From Anadara kagoshimensis (lineage: Eukaryota; Mollusca; Bivalvia; Arcoida; Arcidae), in NCBI GenBank assembly GCA_021292105.1, contig CM037872.1:12116791-12180790 (forward strand): 64,000 nt of DNA. The letters run 5' to 3'. The notes under the pieces were generated by a model, which saw only the letters and a program-made list of their open reading frames with translations, did not search any database and was not told where the DNA came from. A program made the translations under genes and the position numbers. Positions 41,396 through 53,203 of the stretch are shown here, one piece after another; within the stretch, counting starts at the first letter, position 1; every line of letters starts with the position of its first letter.

Positions 41396-44149
41396 TAACA
41401 TAAAAAATAAAATAATAAATGTTAAGTTTTTTCTTAATTTATTACATTCTAATTCTTCATAATTTCCTATAGAATAACATCACAGTTATATTCATCTTCT
41501 CCTTTTTATGTTCAACATAAAAATCTAACAACAGTAAATATGATAAGTTTAATACAATATGATGCATGATAAAGTCTGTCAGCCATATTTAACAGTGTTT
41601 AAATTTCTGATCAGTATTGCTTGGAAAAAAATTGAAACCAAAATTTATAATCATGTGTATATTTACACCTTCATTCTTTTATTTGTCAAAACCATCTCTT
41701 TAACATTATATAGACTCTTCCATGTTTATAAAAACTCTGCCACAATACAGCTGACATACTATGATAATGTTAATGATATGAACACTGAATGAACAAGTTA
41801 ACAAAGTATAAAACATAATGATACATAACAAAAAAGGTGGGTAGTTTCAAGATATTTTAATTTAATTGGCAAATTCAAATCCAGCTTCCCTCTGAATCAC
41901 AAGATGGCTACAATTAAAAGTGTTCCATCAATATTGTTTTTCTGACATTGGCAAATAAATGATACATATGCTAACATTTTGATATTTTTCATAAACATTT
42001 GATATGAAATTAATTTTGAGATGACATTACCAAGGTACACTGGAAAATAATTTATGTATGAGAATATCACTATAAACGCATGATTTCAAAAACAGGAAAG
42101 GTTTCACAGGTTTTTAACTGTTCATAGAAATGCATAACTTGAAATTTTTAAGCCCCATCCATGCAAGACAACATATGTTAACATATATGAGATTAACTAC
42201 ACCCTTTACAGATACTCAAAACAGTTAACCTGTCGCTTGACCTTCATAAGGATTATTCATATATAATGGTCAATCCAAAGCATGGATAGTGTTAGGATTC
42301 ACAGTTAATACAGAGAAAAAAACAGGTTTTTCATGTATAAAGAATAAAGACCGTGTCCTCTTTACTTAAATTACTGGTCCATCATAAATATTTAAATTAA
42401 AGGTCTAACAGACAGGCCAATTTAATGTTGTTTGCCTATATCTATCAACACAAAAAGTATAATTGTTGCGGAAAAATTATCTATAATAATGCAAAAATAA
42501 AGTTGTCTGATAAAACTATTTGATTTTATTTCAAGTTATCTGAATAATCTTTAAGATATATGGCATCAAAAATGGGAAATGACGATGACAAAAAGTTACT
42601 GTTTTTATAACTGTTGTGCTTTAACACAACCAGACACCATTATGATGCGATAAATTGAGTGAAGAAAAAATATATATACCCAGTAAAATTGCAATGCAAT
42701 GTGAAAATAAGCATATCACTTTAATGCTTTTAAAGCATTCTCTGGAAGATTTGGTTTCTGGGAAGTTATGCTGATTGAAATGGCAACATCAATTTATTGA
42801 AACAACATTTACTGATTTCCAGATCAAACTTTTTAGGGGTTTAATATTAAATATTCTACATCTGTAGATGAAAAAAATGAAATGGTTCTTCGTATGATAA
42901 ATCTGGAAATCATATTGGTCAAAAAAGTGACAGGAAGGTATAAAAATCTAGGTATCAATTTTAGTTGGACTTGTGTGAAAAAAAAATATCAGCATTTAAT
43001 CATGATTCAGAAACTACAAAAAGTCATACATATTTATTTTAAATGAAAATAATTAAGAAGAATGAATCAACAAAAACAAACATTAATTAAATATCACAAA
43101 GCATATATCGAAGGAATGTTTACACGTGAAATTATAAAAAAGCAAAAACTCTGGGTGGTTAATGCATATTTTAAGATATTATGTACATGCTGTAATTAAA
43201 CACAGAGTATATAAAACGCCAAACTCAAGTTGGTTATGCATGCATGCTGTATTTAAATACATGGCGTAAATATAGTTTTGATTACATAATGTTATGATAT
43301 ACACAAGAATAAATAATGCAAGAAAAAAAACATCTGTTGCAAGCTATGAACACAATTAAAGAACACCTGGTGTATGCATTTATAATTAAATTAAAAACGT
43401 TTTTAACTGTACACAGACATGCAAATTTGAAACTTTTTAAGTCCTATCCATGGTTGTATGACTATATTGTTAACAGTTTGTTGAATTAGTTAACAAACAA
43501 GGTTATACTATACCAACTGTATCAATAAAATGCTAACAAGATATTTGATAAGTGGTGAAAATTCTAGACCTGCTTTTTGAAACAAAAAGATCATCCGCAG
43601 AGCACCCTAACAACCTATGACCAAATTAAAAGCCATGATAAAAAGGTCTGAGTCATTCAAATTTATATTCTAAACTTGCATAAATCTTAGTACACAGAAA
43701 ATTTGGTTGAACTGCATACAAGCACATAAAAACGAATTTCGTTTGGAGATTTATATTCAAAATTAACAATAATTCTGCAAAATAATATTATAGGTAACCT
43801 CTTATTGAGATACAAAATAAATTAAGATTTTTTAAATATTACCTATACATGTTGCTCAATTTTACAATATGGCAGTGTGTAAAATTATAACAATTATACC
43901 AATAGGTGAGTCATTGAATGAAAGAATACATTTATATAAGTGAAGCAATCATAATACAAGAATATGCATGTAATAATAATAATAAACCAAAGAAAAAAAA
44001 AAGAATCTGATAACAATAGATAAATGTTAATAACAATTACAAAAGGATAATTTTTACAATACTGTGAAATCATATATTAACGAGTTGTCAAATTTTTGTG
44101 GTTCTAAGAACAAATACTATTTCATGGGATGGTAAACTCACGGTTTGAT

Positions 44150-44625
44150 GGGTACTATTTAAGCTAGATTTGTAATCTACACTACTTTACGATTTTGTGG
44201 GTTGGTAATTTCATTTTGTGGGTTATATTTAAGGTAGATTTAATAGGTTCTTTTTCAGGTAGATTTGTAATCTATACCAAGATACATGTTTGTGGGTTGG
44301 TAATTTCATGATTTGTGGGTTACATTTAAGGTAGATTTGATGGGTTACATTTAAGGTAAATTTGTAATCTATACCAAGATACAGGTTTGTGGGTTGGTAA
44401 TTTCATGATTTGTGGGTTATATTTAAGGTAGATTTGATGGGTTCTTGTAATCTATACCAAGATACAGGTTTGTGGGTTGGTAATTTCATGATTTGTGGGT
44501 TACATTTAAGGTAGATTTGATGGGTTCTTTTTTCAGGTAGATTTGTAATCTTTACAAGATACAGGATTAAGGGTTGGTAATTTCATGATTTGTGGGTTAC
44601 ATTTAAGGCAAGTTTGTAATATATT
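44150..44625. repeat. Minisatellite, about five copies
   Basis: Unit of about 80-100 bp with GGGTTGGTAATTTCATGATT, GTGGGTTACATTTAAGGTAG and TTTGTAATCTATACCAAGAT. Copies of GGGTTGGTAATTTC lie near 44199, 44293, 44391, 44473 and 44571. Confidence 0.85.
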
Positions 44626-44689
44626 CTAGACTAATACCAATGTGTAAATTTAAGAAATATATATGCACAATGAATGACACATGACAGAA

Positions 44690-44945
44690 GATAAATGGCA
44701 AAAACTCATCAGAATCTCCAGCTCAGGTGAGATAAAAATTGGAACACCACTATAATTAATGATTGCACAGTTAATGGAAATATACAGATATCCTTTACAT
44801 GGAATATTAAATTCATGGGACAGGGTAGGGTTTCCATGAAAACCAATGAAAATTAGGACACCAAGCAATTTATGAATTCACAGTTCATGGAAATATACAG
44901 ATATCCTTTATATGGCATGATAATACTCAAGCAGGCAAGGAATTA
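44690..44945. repeat. Imperfect direct duplication
   Basis: TGGAAATATACAGATATCCT followed by TTA(C/T)ATGG occurs at about 44775 and 44889, in a larger pair of similar blocks about 115 bp apart. Confidence 0.6.
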
Positions 44946-47900
44946 CATTGATCTGAACATTATATGATACTTTGTAATTTAAATCGACGTATTATTGCAA
45001 ATGTTTGTCGTATGACAACATACTGCAATTGCAAAGTTATGTGACCACAAATGAGTTGATTTTTATGATATAAATGAACAAATTAATTTTTACAGCTGTT
45101 CTGGAAAATCAATTAAACTTTGCTTTGAGTGGATTGGTCTGTTTGATTTTTATTCTATACTCAAACAGTATGTTCTAATTTTTAACGATTATGTCCACAT
45201 ACCATGTGATAATTGCTAATGTTTATGTGAATCTATTGTTCCACTTTTAACAGAAAATGAAATTTTTTTTGTCATATTATCATTAATAATTTTAACAGGA
45301 AAAATCCATGAGAGGTGAGCGATTCCATATCAAGCAGAGAACATAAATAATAGTTTACCTTTTTCATTTTTTAAAATTCTCCCAATTCATGGCTTTTCTA
45401 CACCAAACTTTTCACTTTTGAGCCCTAGAGGATTTTCATACAGTCAGAATAAGATATGTTGCGAAAATAACTTCAGAGGTTTACCAATGCTAATGGAGAA
45501 AATTTTCTGTAAATGCTTATGCTGAATATAATGGAAATGAGCAAAATTAAGAGAATAAGATTAAACATAAAACTCTGGTGATTTAACAAACTACAGTGAA
45601 CAACCACTTTTGCATGACAAAATACTAAAAATATTTCTTTTATTAATAATTATAAAAGTCAAATGATTTTGCACAAAAAATCCATGGCATCTTAAGAAAT
45701 TTATTTTACTTAATATATATGTAAAATATATACACAAAATGAACACTTATATCCATAATTACAAGCTACTATTTACATTATTTCAAAACATACAAACATA
45801 AAAACATACAAGCTACAAAATATTCAAAAACACAGGTGGATAAAACGCATAAAAGAGCATATATTATATTGGGCCTTTATCTTTAGTAGCACAAAAATGC
45901 TTTAATATAGTTTTCTACTTGGTTCCTCATTCAAATGCAGTAATAATTTTTCACATCTTAGTCAAGATTCTTTCATAAATGACTGAAATAAATATGAGTA
46001 TCTTGAGTAAACTACCTACCTTTGGCTGGCAAATTCACAACTTTAGGTTATGACTAAACAGGATTCAAACATAGGTGTTTTAATCAAGAAGTCCAAAGCC
46101 ATAGACCACTTAGTAAATGTGCAAGTGATTTTGGAAATATCTAGATCCAAGAACAGCTTGTGCAATTAAAAATCATTGCTTATACATCAAAGAACGCTTA
46201 ATGTAATATTTGCATTGTTCTGTTCAATCATAAGTGTATTTGTTATTGGTAATATTTCTTGTGATAAATTTCCTGAGGTGCAGTAGTGTTTACATATTCA
46301 TTTTGGTACATATACAACTTATATTATTTTACTTGAAAATTAATTTTTATAGCCCCTAATAATTTCAATAAATCCTCATCCCTTTTACATACACATAAAT
46401 ATTCAAACTTAACAACAAATTTGATAAATCTTTACACATTTAAACATATTTACAATAAAACTGGTTATAAACATGATCTAGTACATATATAGAGTTAACA
46501 CCTTTCATTCTTTGATTTACAAGTTAGTTTCATATTTCATACAAATTAGAATTTGATTTCTTACAAACTGAAACAAAGTCATGTGACGATCATGTGACAC
46601 TAGTGATTCACAACTGGGTTGTGATAGCTCTGCAAGTCATTTTAATGAATTAAAACTGATAATTACTGTCTCAAAATTTGGTTATAAGTTCAATCACTTT
46701 TGAAATCTTTTTAAGAGTTGGTCTTCGGCGTTAAGTTTATTCTTTAAAGAGACAATCTATTTGTTTTTTAAAATAAAAATAAAAATATTTTTTTGGAATA
46801 GTCATCACCTGTAAATCAAAGTTGCAATTCCAAACTTAATTCTTAAGGAAATACATTAACTATTATAAAAACATTGTCAGCCTGAGAGAAATGTAAAGTT
46901 ATCGCTACAATAATTTATTCTATCCAAGATTCTTGCCAACACCTGATGGAACGGCCTTTTTCCAAATAAGGATAGAAACACTGGCTTAGGTTGGAATGCA
47001 GACCAATCAAGCAATGTATGATATAATAGGATGATATTACTTGATAAAATTCGATATTAAAATGTTACATAATAATAGATTGTGATGAACATCATATTCT
47101 TAAGCAAATGAATGCCTGTGAAAACAAACAGGTTCATCTAAAGAGTCAATTCCAATTGTAAACATTTACATTTTGCACACACTTTCACAAATTTATATAA
47201 TTTTTTGGCTGTGCTATCAATATCATTTTGTGAATAATGATAAGTGTCAGTAGGAGTACATAATTGTTTCTTACACTGAAAAACTGCTTAAAAGGAAAAA
47301 TAACAGACATTGAATACATTTTCTGATTAAAATACACATATATCACCAAAATAATACTGATTTAAAAGTAAGAAGGGTGAAACAATACTTGTAAAAGTTT
47401 AGTTGATTAGGTTGATACATGTAAGCAAGTAGACGCTCCTAGCCCTGGGGGTTTAACAGTATAGTAAGTGAAAATATAAAAGTAACAAGTTATAACTGAA
47501 ATGTGATGTCATTTCAAAAGTGTCCCCCAAACAAACCCAACTTGGAAATCCATGTTTTCCCAATCATGTGTATGATCAAAATTGGAATAGCTAACAGCTC
47601 ATCTATTCCACTATTTGTAAGGATCTGTTAAATAGTTTGAAAATTGTCAGACGAAATTTTGATGAAAGAGAGTAAACACAAAGTGCCCCAACTTTGATGG
47701 GGGACTTATTTGACTGACTGAAGACAATATTTTACATTTTACAATAATGGAACCAGGAAGATCTCTTTAACAACAATATACAGAAAGGGAAAGTTGGTTT
47801 TGCTAACATAAAACGCCAAAAACACCAAAACAAACTTGTATCAAAGTTTAAAAAAATTATGAGTCAACTCAGACTACAATGTATTGTTTCACCCCTAAAG

Positions 47901-49337
47901 ATAGTCACTACATATTTAAATAGAATGACATTAAGACGGAAGAAGACAAAATGCTTGTAATTAAATATTCTGAAAGTCTGTCTGAGTGAGTAAATATTCT
48001 GATAAAATGTCGGTCTTTGAAGTCAGTGAGCAAAATGTGTTTTCTACCCTCTACTCAAAATTATTTAAAGTATATATGTTTGACGGTCTTTGAAGATGTT
48101 TTTAAGCATATGGGAGTATTTCTATGAAAGTTTATAAACTGCATAACTCAAGAATGAACTTTATAAATTAAAAGCATTTTTCATAGGACTGGAACTTGTG
48201 TATGTCACTGAAAATGCAGAATGTCTTGGGACAAAAACATACTGTAAACACATTTATTTTACCCCATCGTTCCATGTCTTCGACTGATAACAGACTGAGA
48301 AATTCTGATGTTTAGTCCCAATTTTTTACAGGTAGCTCTAATTTTTCTGATTACCCTATCCCATATGTGAAAAAATTGCATATATTTTTAATATGTAAAA
48401 TTATTAAAGCTATTGGTCACCAATTATAAATGGTCATTATTGATTTAAACAGGTGCACAAAAGGACTATGAAAAACAACATACCTTTTTAAAAAAGAAAA
48501 AAAAATTCATAGTGAAGTATATACAATTTGATTTGTTAAGACTGTTATTAATTAATTATATTATTTCCAACACTGAGAAATTAAATTTCGTCTGATTTTT
48601 AATCAAAGATTTGGTTCTTAGTTGAAATGCAGAAGAAATCTATTTAAAAGCAACTTCCAAAAAAGTTTTTTACAAGCAAAAGCCAATGAGATTTGTGTAA
48701 ACTTTGAAAAAAAAAAGTTCAGTTGTAAAAGCTTATCTGATTGGTGGAATCTTCCTAGAAAAAGTAGAGTTGGACATGTACATACCAATCAGATTGCAGG
48801 ACAAACTGCAACCATATCTTCAAATTGATAGAATTTTATTCACATCAAAGATATATATTTCATACTTTTCCCAAAATTTTTTATTTTATTTTATTTTTCA
48901 AATATAATTCACTATTCCAATTTAGGTTCTACATGTATTTTCATTCTAGTATTTAAGAAGCAATCTGTATCAAGAATGAATATTATTTTAAAAAAATCAT
49001 AATATCAAATAAAAAAGTATCAGAAAAATATATCTATTTATTTGTAATCAAAGTATAAAAGTGCAGTTTTAAAACAGAAATAGCTATGTTTATAACAAAG
49101 TGTTTAAAAAAATCTATTCCTTCTACTTCCTACAATTCTTTTTTCCTGTCATATATTCTTAATGAATTCTACTACCTGTAAAACACTTTATTTTCACAGC
49201 ATGACATTTTTCGCGATATCCCATTGTGAAAATGAATAAAAATTACGAGCAAAATTGTTTGATCCTACTTATTTTTTTAAAACAAATTAAGAAATACTGG
49301 AATACTTCCAGATATGATTGTTCCCATCCATATGCAA

Positions 49338-49440
49338 GAATATTTCACTTATATTGAGACGTCACTCCACCTATAGCTGGTGAAGTCTTGATATAAGTGA
49401 AACATTCTTGACTGGGACATAAAACCCCATTCAATTAATC
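49338..49440. repeat. Head-to-head SINE tails forming a hairpin
   Basis: CAAGAATATTTCACTTATAT TGAGAC is followed about 30 bases later by its near complement GATATAAGTGAAACATTCTTG, around a CACCTATAGCTGGTG core. The right half continues as the plus-strand SINE tail (GACTGGGACATAAAACCCCA TTCAATT). Confidence 0.65.
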
Positions 49441-50463
49441 ATATGCATAAACGTATTATATTCTAGTTACAAAGAATGACATTTTTGTTTAATCAATTTT
49501 ATTTTCACACATATTAATTTTCACTCACAAATTAAACGAAAATTAACATGCACACGAAAATTTAATGTTTTACAGCATCTAAGATGTATATGAATATTCA
49601 TGAATATATGGCTACTTTTATTGCTTGAAAAGATGTGATTTTAAATATTAGATTTTATCAATGGCAATTAAGAAAAGAAAGTTTTATGTAACAAACATCA
49701 GGCTCCCTTTATGTTTATGAACAGCTGTTTCAGCAATTATGTATTGGCGTTCATCCATTTGAGTTGCAAAATTGACTCGCATGGAATATTAATTCTAAAT
49801 TTTGTCCAAATATTTCTGAATACATTCTGAATATTATCATTCACTAAAAACATGTGTTCGAATTTTTTTGAAGACTTTTACCAGTTTTCTGAATTTTGTT
49901 TAAAATTCTGAATTCATTCCAAAAATGTAAAAATATCCAAAATTCAGGAAAAGTTCAGAACTTTTCAAACAATATTCATAAATTTTTCAGACAATATTTA
50001 TAAATTTTTCAGACAAAATTCGGAAACTTTTTTTTCACTAAGGAATTAATATGACAAATACAACTCTGCTGTGAGATGACTTTCGTACTAATGAATCATC
50101 AGAACCTGTATTTAAAGATTTCATAAATATCATAAAGAATACCACAATTCAACCCAATAACTGCTAAAGGTGTCTGCAAATCAGATCTCTTGGAGTAAAA
50201 CAGGTCATAAGGGCACTAGGGTAAAGTGTTCAAAAGTCCATGAAGACTGGATCAAGGGTCAAGATTACCAAAAGGTAATTTTCCTCTAAAGACTGCATGA
50301 TAACACAGAGTTAAAGGTCCATCTGAGTATTAATTCAAAGGTCAAGGTTATCAGTGAGTTATTTTTTCCTAGGGACTATCTGACAAAGAGTATGACAGGA
50401 AATAAGGGCACGAGTGTTCAAGTCTGTCTCAGCAATGAGTGAAGGGTCAATATTACTGACAAG

Positions 50464-50715
50464 TTATTGTACCCCCCGCTTAAAAAGTGGGGGGGTATAT
50501 AGTGATAGGGGTGTCCGTCCTTCTGTTACACCTTAGGGTACCTATCTCTTTTACGCAACTCCTCCTAAACCCTTCAATGGATTTTTATGAAACTTTTACA
50601 CAATCTTTGTGATATAATGTAGATGTGCACCTTCTATTTAAAAATTTGATCCGATGGATTTTTGGGAGCGGGGGTATTTTTTGTGAGCTTGTGACTCACA
50701 GTTTTTCTAGTTTTT
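50464..50715 (+). repeat. Dispersed repeat with GTACCCCCCGC hairpin start
   Basis: Begins GTACCCCCCGCTTAAAAAGT GGGGGGGTATAT, a small perfect-looking hairpin, then GATAGGGGTGTCCGTCC and GTTACACCTTAGGGTACCTA. It resembles a repeat common in mollusc genomes. It closes near GTGACTCACAGTTTTTCTAG. Confidence 0.55.
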
Positions 50716-51424
50716 TATAGGTATAGTTACTAACTGACCAGCCTCTATTAAATTTGTGCAGGATTATTAACTTCCAATGGCTATGGAATCCTATGAAATG
50801 GAATATTCCTACAAAAATGATGTTAATCTGCGACTATTGTGGAATGTTTAACATAACCAGTAGAATCAATAATTCTGTACAAATATTACCAAGTTTTCAA
50901 TTGTTATTCTTAATTCTTTTCTTAATTTGAGATCTATGTAGATCTTACTATGCCGATACATTTTGATGAAAATGCTTTAGGCTTAAAATGGACAGACCAC
51001 AGTTTGCCATCAAACTAGATGGGTACATGCCCCCACAGGTCACATCACCAAAATACAAACTCATTAAAATGTTACTGTTTCATGAGAATAACTGTCTGCA
51101 ATAATGACATAAATAATGCCATGACTCACCCAACCCTGCCAATTAACAACATTTTTAGCCATTGTTCATCATTACAGAAGACCTTTCTAGAGTCAGATGG
51201 TTGCTAAAAATGAGTACTTTTTAGAAGCATTAATGCATAAAATACAAAACATGCCAGTGGTATGGTTTTATGCTCTAATCAAAATGGTGTCACTGGTATT
51301 GAGGCAGTCAGTTCTGGGATGATGATGGAAACCTGGAACTTGGGAACCATTCAAGAGAAAAGATAAAGTACTACTATAAAACATTTGAGTCCACAGTGTC
51401 TTTTGACACAAAAGAGGAATATAA

Positions 51425-51735
51425 TGGAGTGATGTAATGGATTTTTATGCCCAGTCAAGTTTTTATTCACCTACAGCAGTTAGTTGAAGGAATTGTGGAA
51501 GAAACCAGAATGTCCGGACCAAACTTTGGCAACCGAACTAACAAACTTCCTTACACTAGGATCTATTCTGAGTGGAAGGCCTTGTCATCTGCATATTTGC
51601 ATTTCAGATCCCTCAGTCACTGAGGCCCAATCATCAAGACCTAGATGCATTAGAGAACATAGAAGTTGGCAGTTATTGGGTTGGAATATGATACCGATAG
51701 CCATTTCAACAATAATGATGATTAAAAATTTATAT
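51425..51735 (+). repeat. Old interspersed repeat (partner at about 59240)
   Basis: Shares TTTATGCCCAGTCAA(G/A), GAAACCAGA(A/G)TG and CACTAGGATCTATTCTGAGT -like blocks with 59240-59460. The 84-codon frame over it is incidental. Confidence 0.5.
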
Positions 51736-52034
51736 TAAATGAATTTTACCAGTTGCCCTTATCATCTTAATTTAAAAAAACATTTTATAATATAATAAGT
51801 AATGACATGATATCAACATTTTAATAACCAAAGGACAGCACTAATATATATATAAATAATAAAATATTACAAAATTATTGTGAAACAAAATCACATTTTT
51901 CTTGCAAAGAAATGACTAGAATTTTATTCACAGTTTACTGGTCTGTCCCACAAAGCCTTATGATATATCTTATTACAGCAACATATTTTATCTGTAGCAG
52001 ACAAAGTAAATAAAAATGTACAACAGTCACTTTA

Positions 52035-52320
52035 TCGCAAAATTCATCTCGGACAAATTTGTTGAAAATGTACATTATTTGCCAAAATTTATCGCAAAAT
52101 TCATCTTTGACAAACTTGATGAAAAATTCATCTAGGACAAATTTGTTGAAAATGTACATTTTTTTTGCCAAAATTTATTCCAAAATTCATCTCAAGACAA
52201 ACTTGATACAAAATTTATCTAGGACAAATTGGTTGAAAATGTACATTGTTTGCCAAAATTTATTGCAAAAATTCATCTTGGACAAATTTGGTGAAGCTGT
52301 ATGTACATTTTTACAGCAAA
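52035..52320. repeat. Minisatellite, about three copies
   Basis: Unit about 85-89 bp with TTGCCAAAATTTATCGCAAA, ATTCATCTAGGACAAATTTG and TTGAAAATGTACATT; the last block recurs near 52063, 52145 and 52233. Confidence 0.85.
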
Positions 52321-52649
52321 AAAACAAATAATGTTGCCTTAAAAAGACATGTCAAACCTGTTGAAAACTTAACAGCAAAAGATTTAACAGAGCGAATAAA
52401 TAGTTTTATATTCCAAATACTGTAAACCAACTTTTAATCACATGTGATGCGATTAATTTTTATGTCTTTCAAGAGGACAAAAAATTGCCAAAAGTAAACC
52501 GTCACAAACTTGTTTCTGACAATGGTATTATTTATACCAAATATTCAACTACATTGTATAGTCTATATTGCAAAGTTAAAAGTTGAGAAAGTTTTCGTAA
52601 AAGAAACACAAAATTTAACATCTGCGAATAAAAGTTGGTTTGCAGTATC

Positions 52650-53006
52650 CCTAACCAATGGAGATATGAAATTTCTTTCCCCTTACCCAATAGAGAATTT
52701 TTTTTCCTAACCAATGGAGATATTAAGTTTTTTCCCCCTAACCAACAGAGTAATAAAGTATCTTTCACTACTAGCAACAGGAATCAAAGAGAATAATTTT
52801 TTCTTTTTCCAAACCAATGGAGATATTAAGTTTTTTTTTCAATAACCAATGGAGAAATAAAGTATCTTTTTCCTAACCAATAGAGAAATTAAGTTTTTTT
52901 TCCACTAACCAATGGAGAAATAAAGTATCTTTTTCTTTACCAATGGAGATATTAAGTTTTTTTTCCCACTAACCAATGGAGAAATAAAGTATCTTTCTCT
53001 ACTAGC
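52650..53006. repeat. Minisatellite, about ten copies of a 31-34-bp unit
   Basis: Repeats of CTAACCAATGGAGATATTAA followed by GTTTTTTTTCCC, alternating with a variant ending GAAATAAAGTATCTTTTTC, which gives a two-unit higher-order period near 64. It lies about 140 bp downstream of the GALNT stop codon and so probably in the 3' UTR. Confidence 0.88.
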
Positions 53007-53147
53007 GGTAGGAATCAAACCTGTATCATTATATCCCGGGTTCTATAACAATCCCATCACCTCTCTAGGACTGTACAGTGTTAACAGCACCCTGTTATAT
53101 TATTTGGCAAGTTCTGCACACACACTACTAAACATCCATTATCTTCT

Positions 53148-53203
53148 TCACCACTTCATGTCTCTGATAACCCATTTCTGTCTAGCACTATGATCACATG
53201 GTC
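53148..53203 (-). CDS. GALNT: GALNT terminal coding exon
   Basis: Acceptor TTTTATAG|GACCATG, phase 1 in, and stop TGA at 53148-53150. With the preceding base it encodes [18 protein letters not shown]. The Cys and the KW (QxW position) close the third lectin repeat, as in vertebrate GALNTs whose chain ends a few residues after this Trp. The gene therefore ends here. Confidence 0.87.

Larger units (their letters stand above)
41396..53147 (-). other. AT-rich region downstream of GALNT stop; part probably 3' UTR
   Basis: No coding exons are visible on either strand over 11.7 kb. The sequence following the GALNT stop on the minus strand must include its 3' UTR, but its end is not determined; several TTTATT (AATAAA on minus) motifs exist. 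Minisatellites at 44150, 52035 and 52650, a repeat start at 50464 and an old repeat at 51425-51730 are listed separately. A related pair (about 42116-42175 and 43400-43450, CTTTTTAAGTCCTATCCATG-like) is a diverged duplication. Confidence 0.5.
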
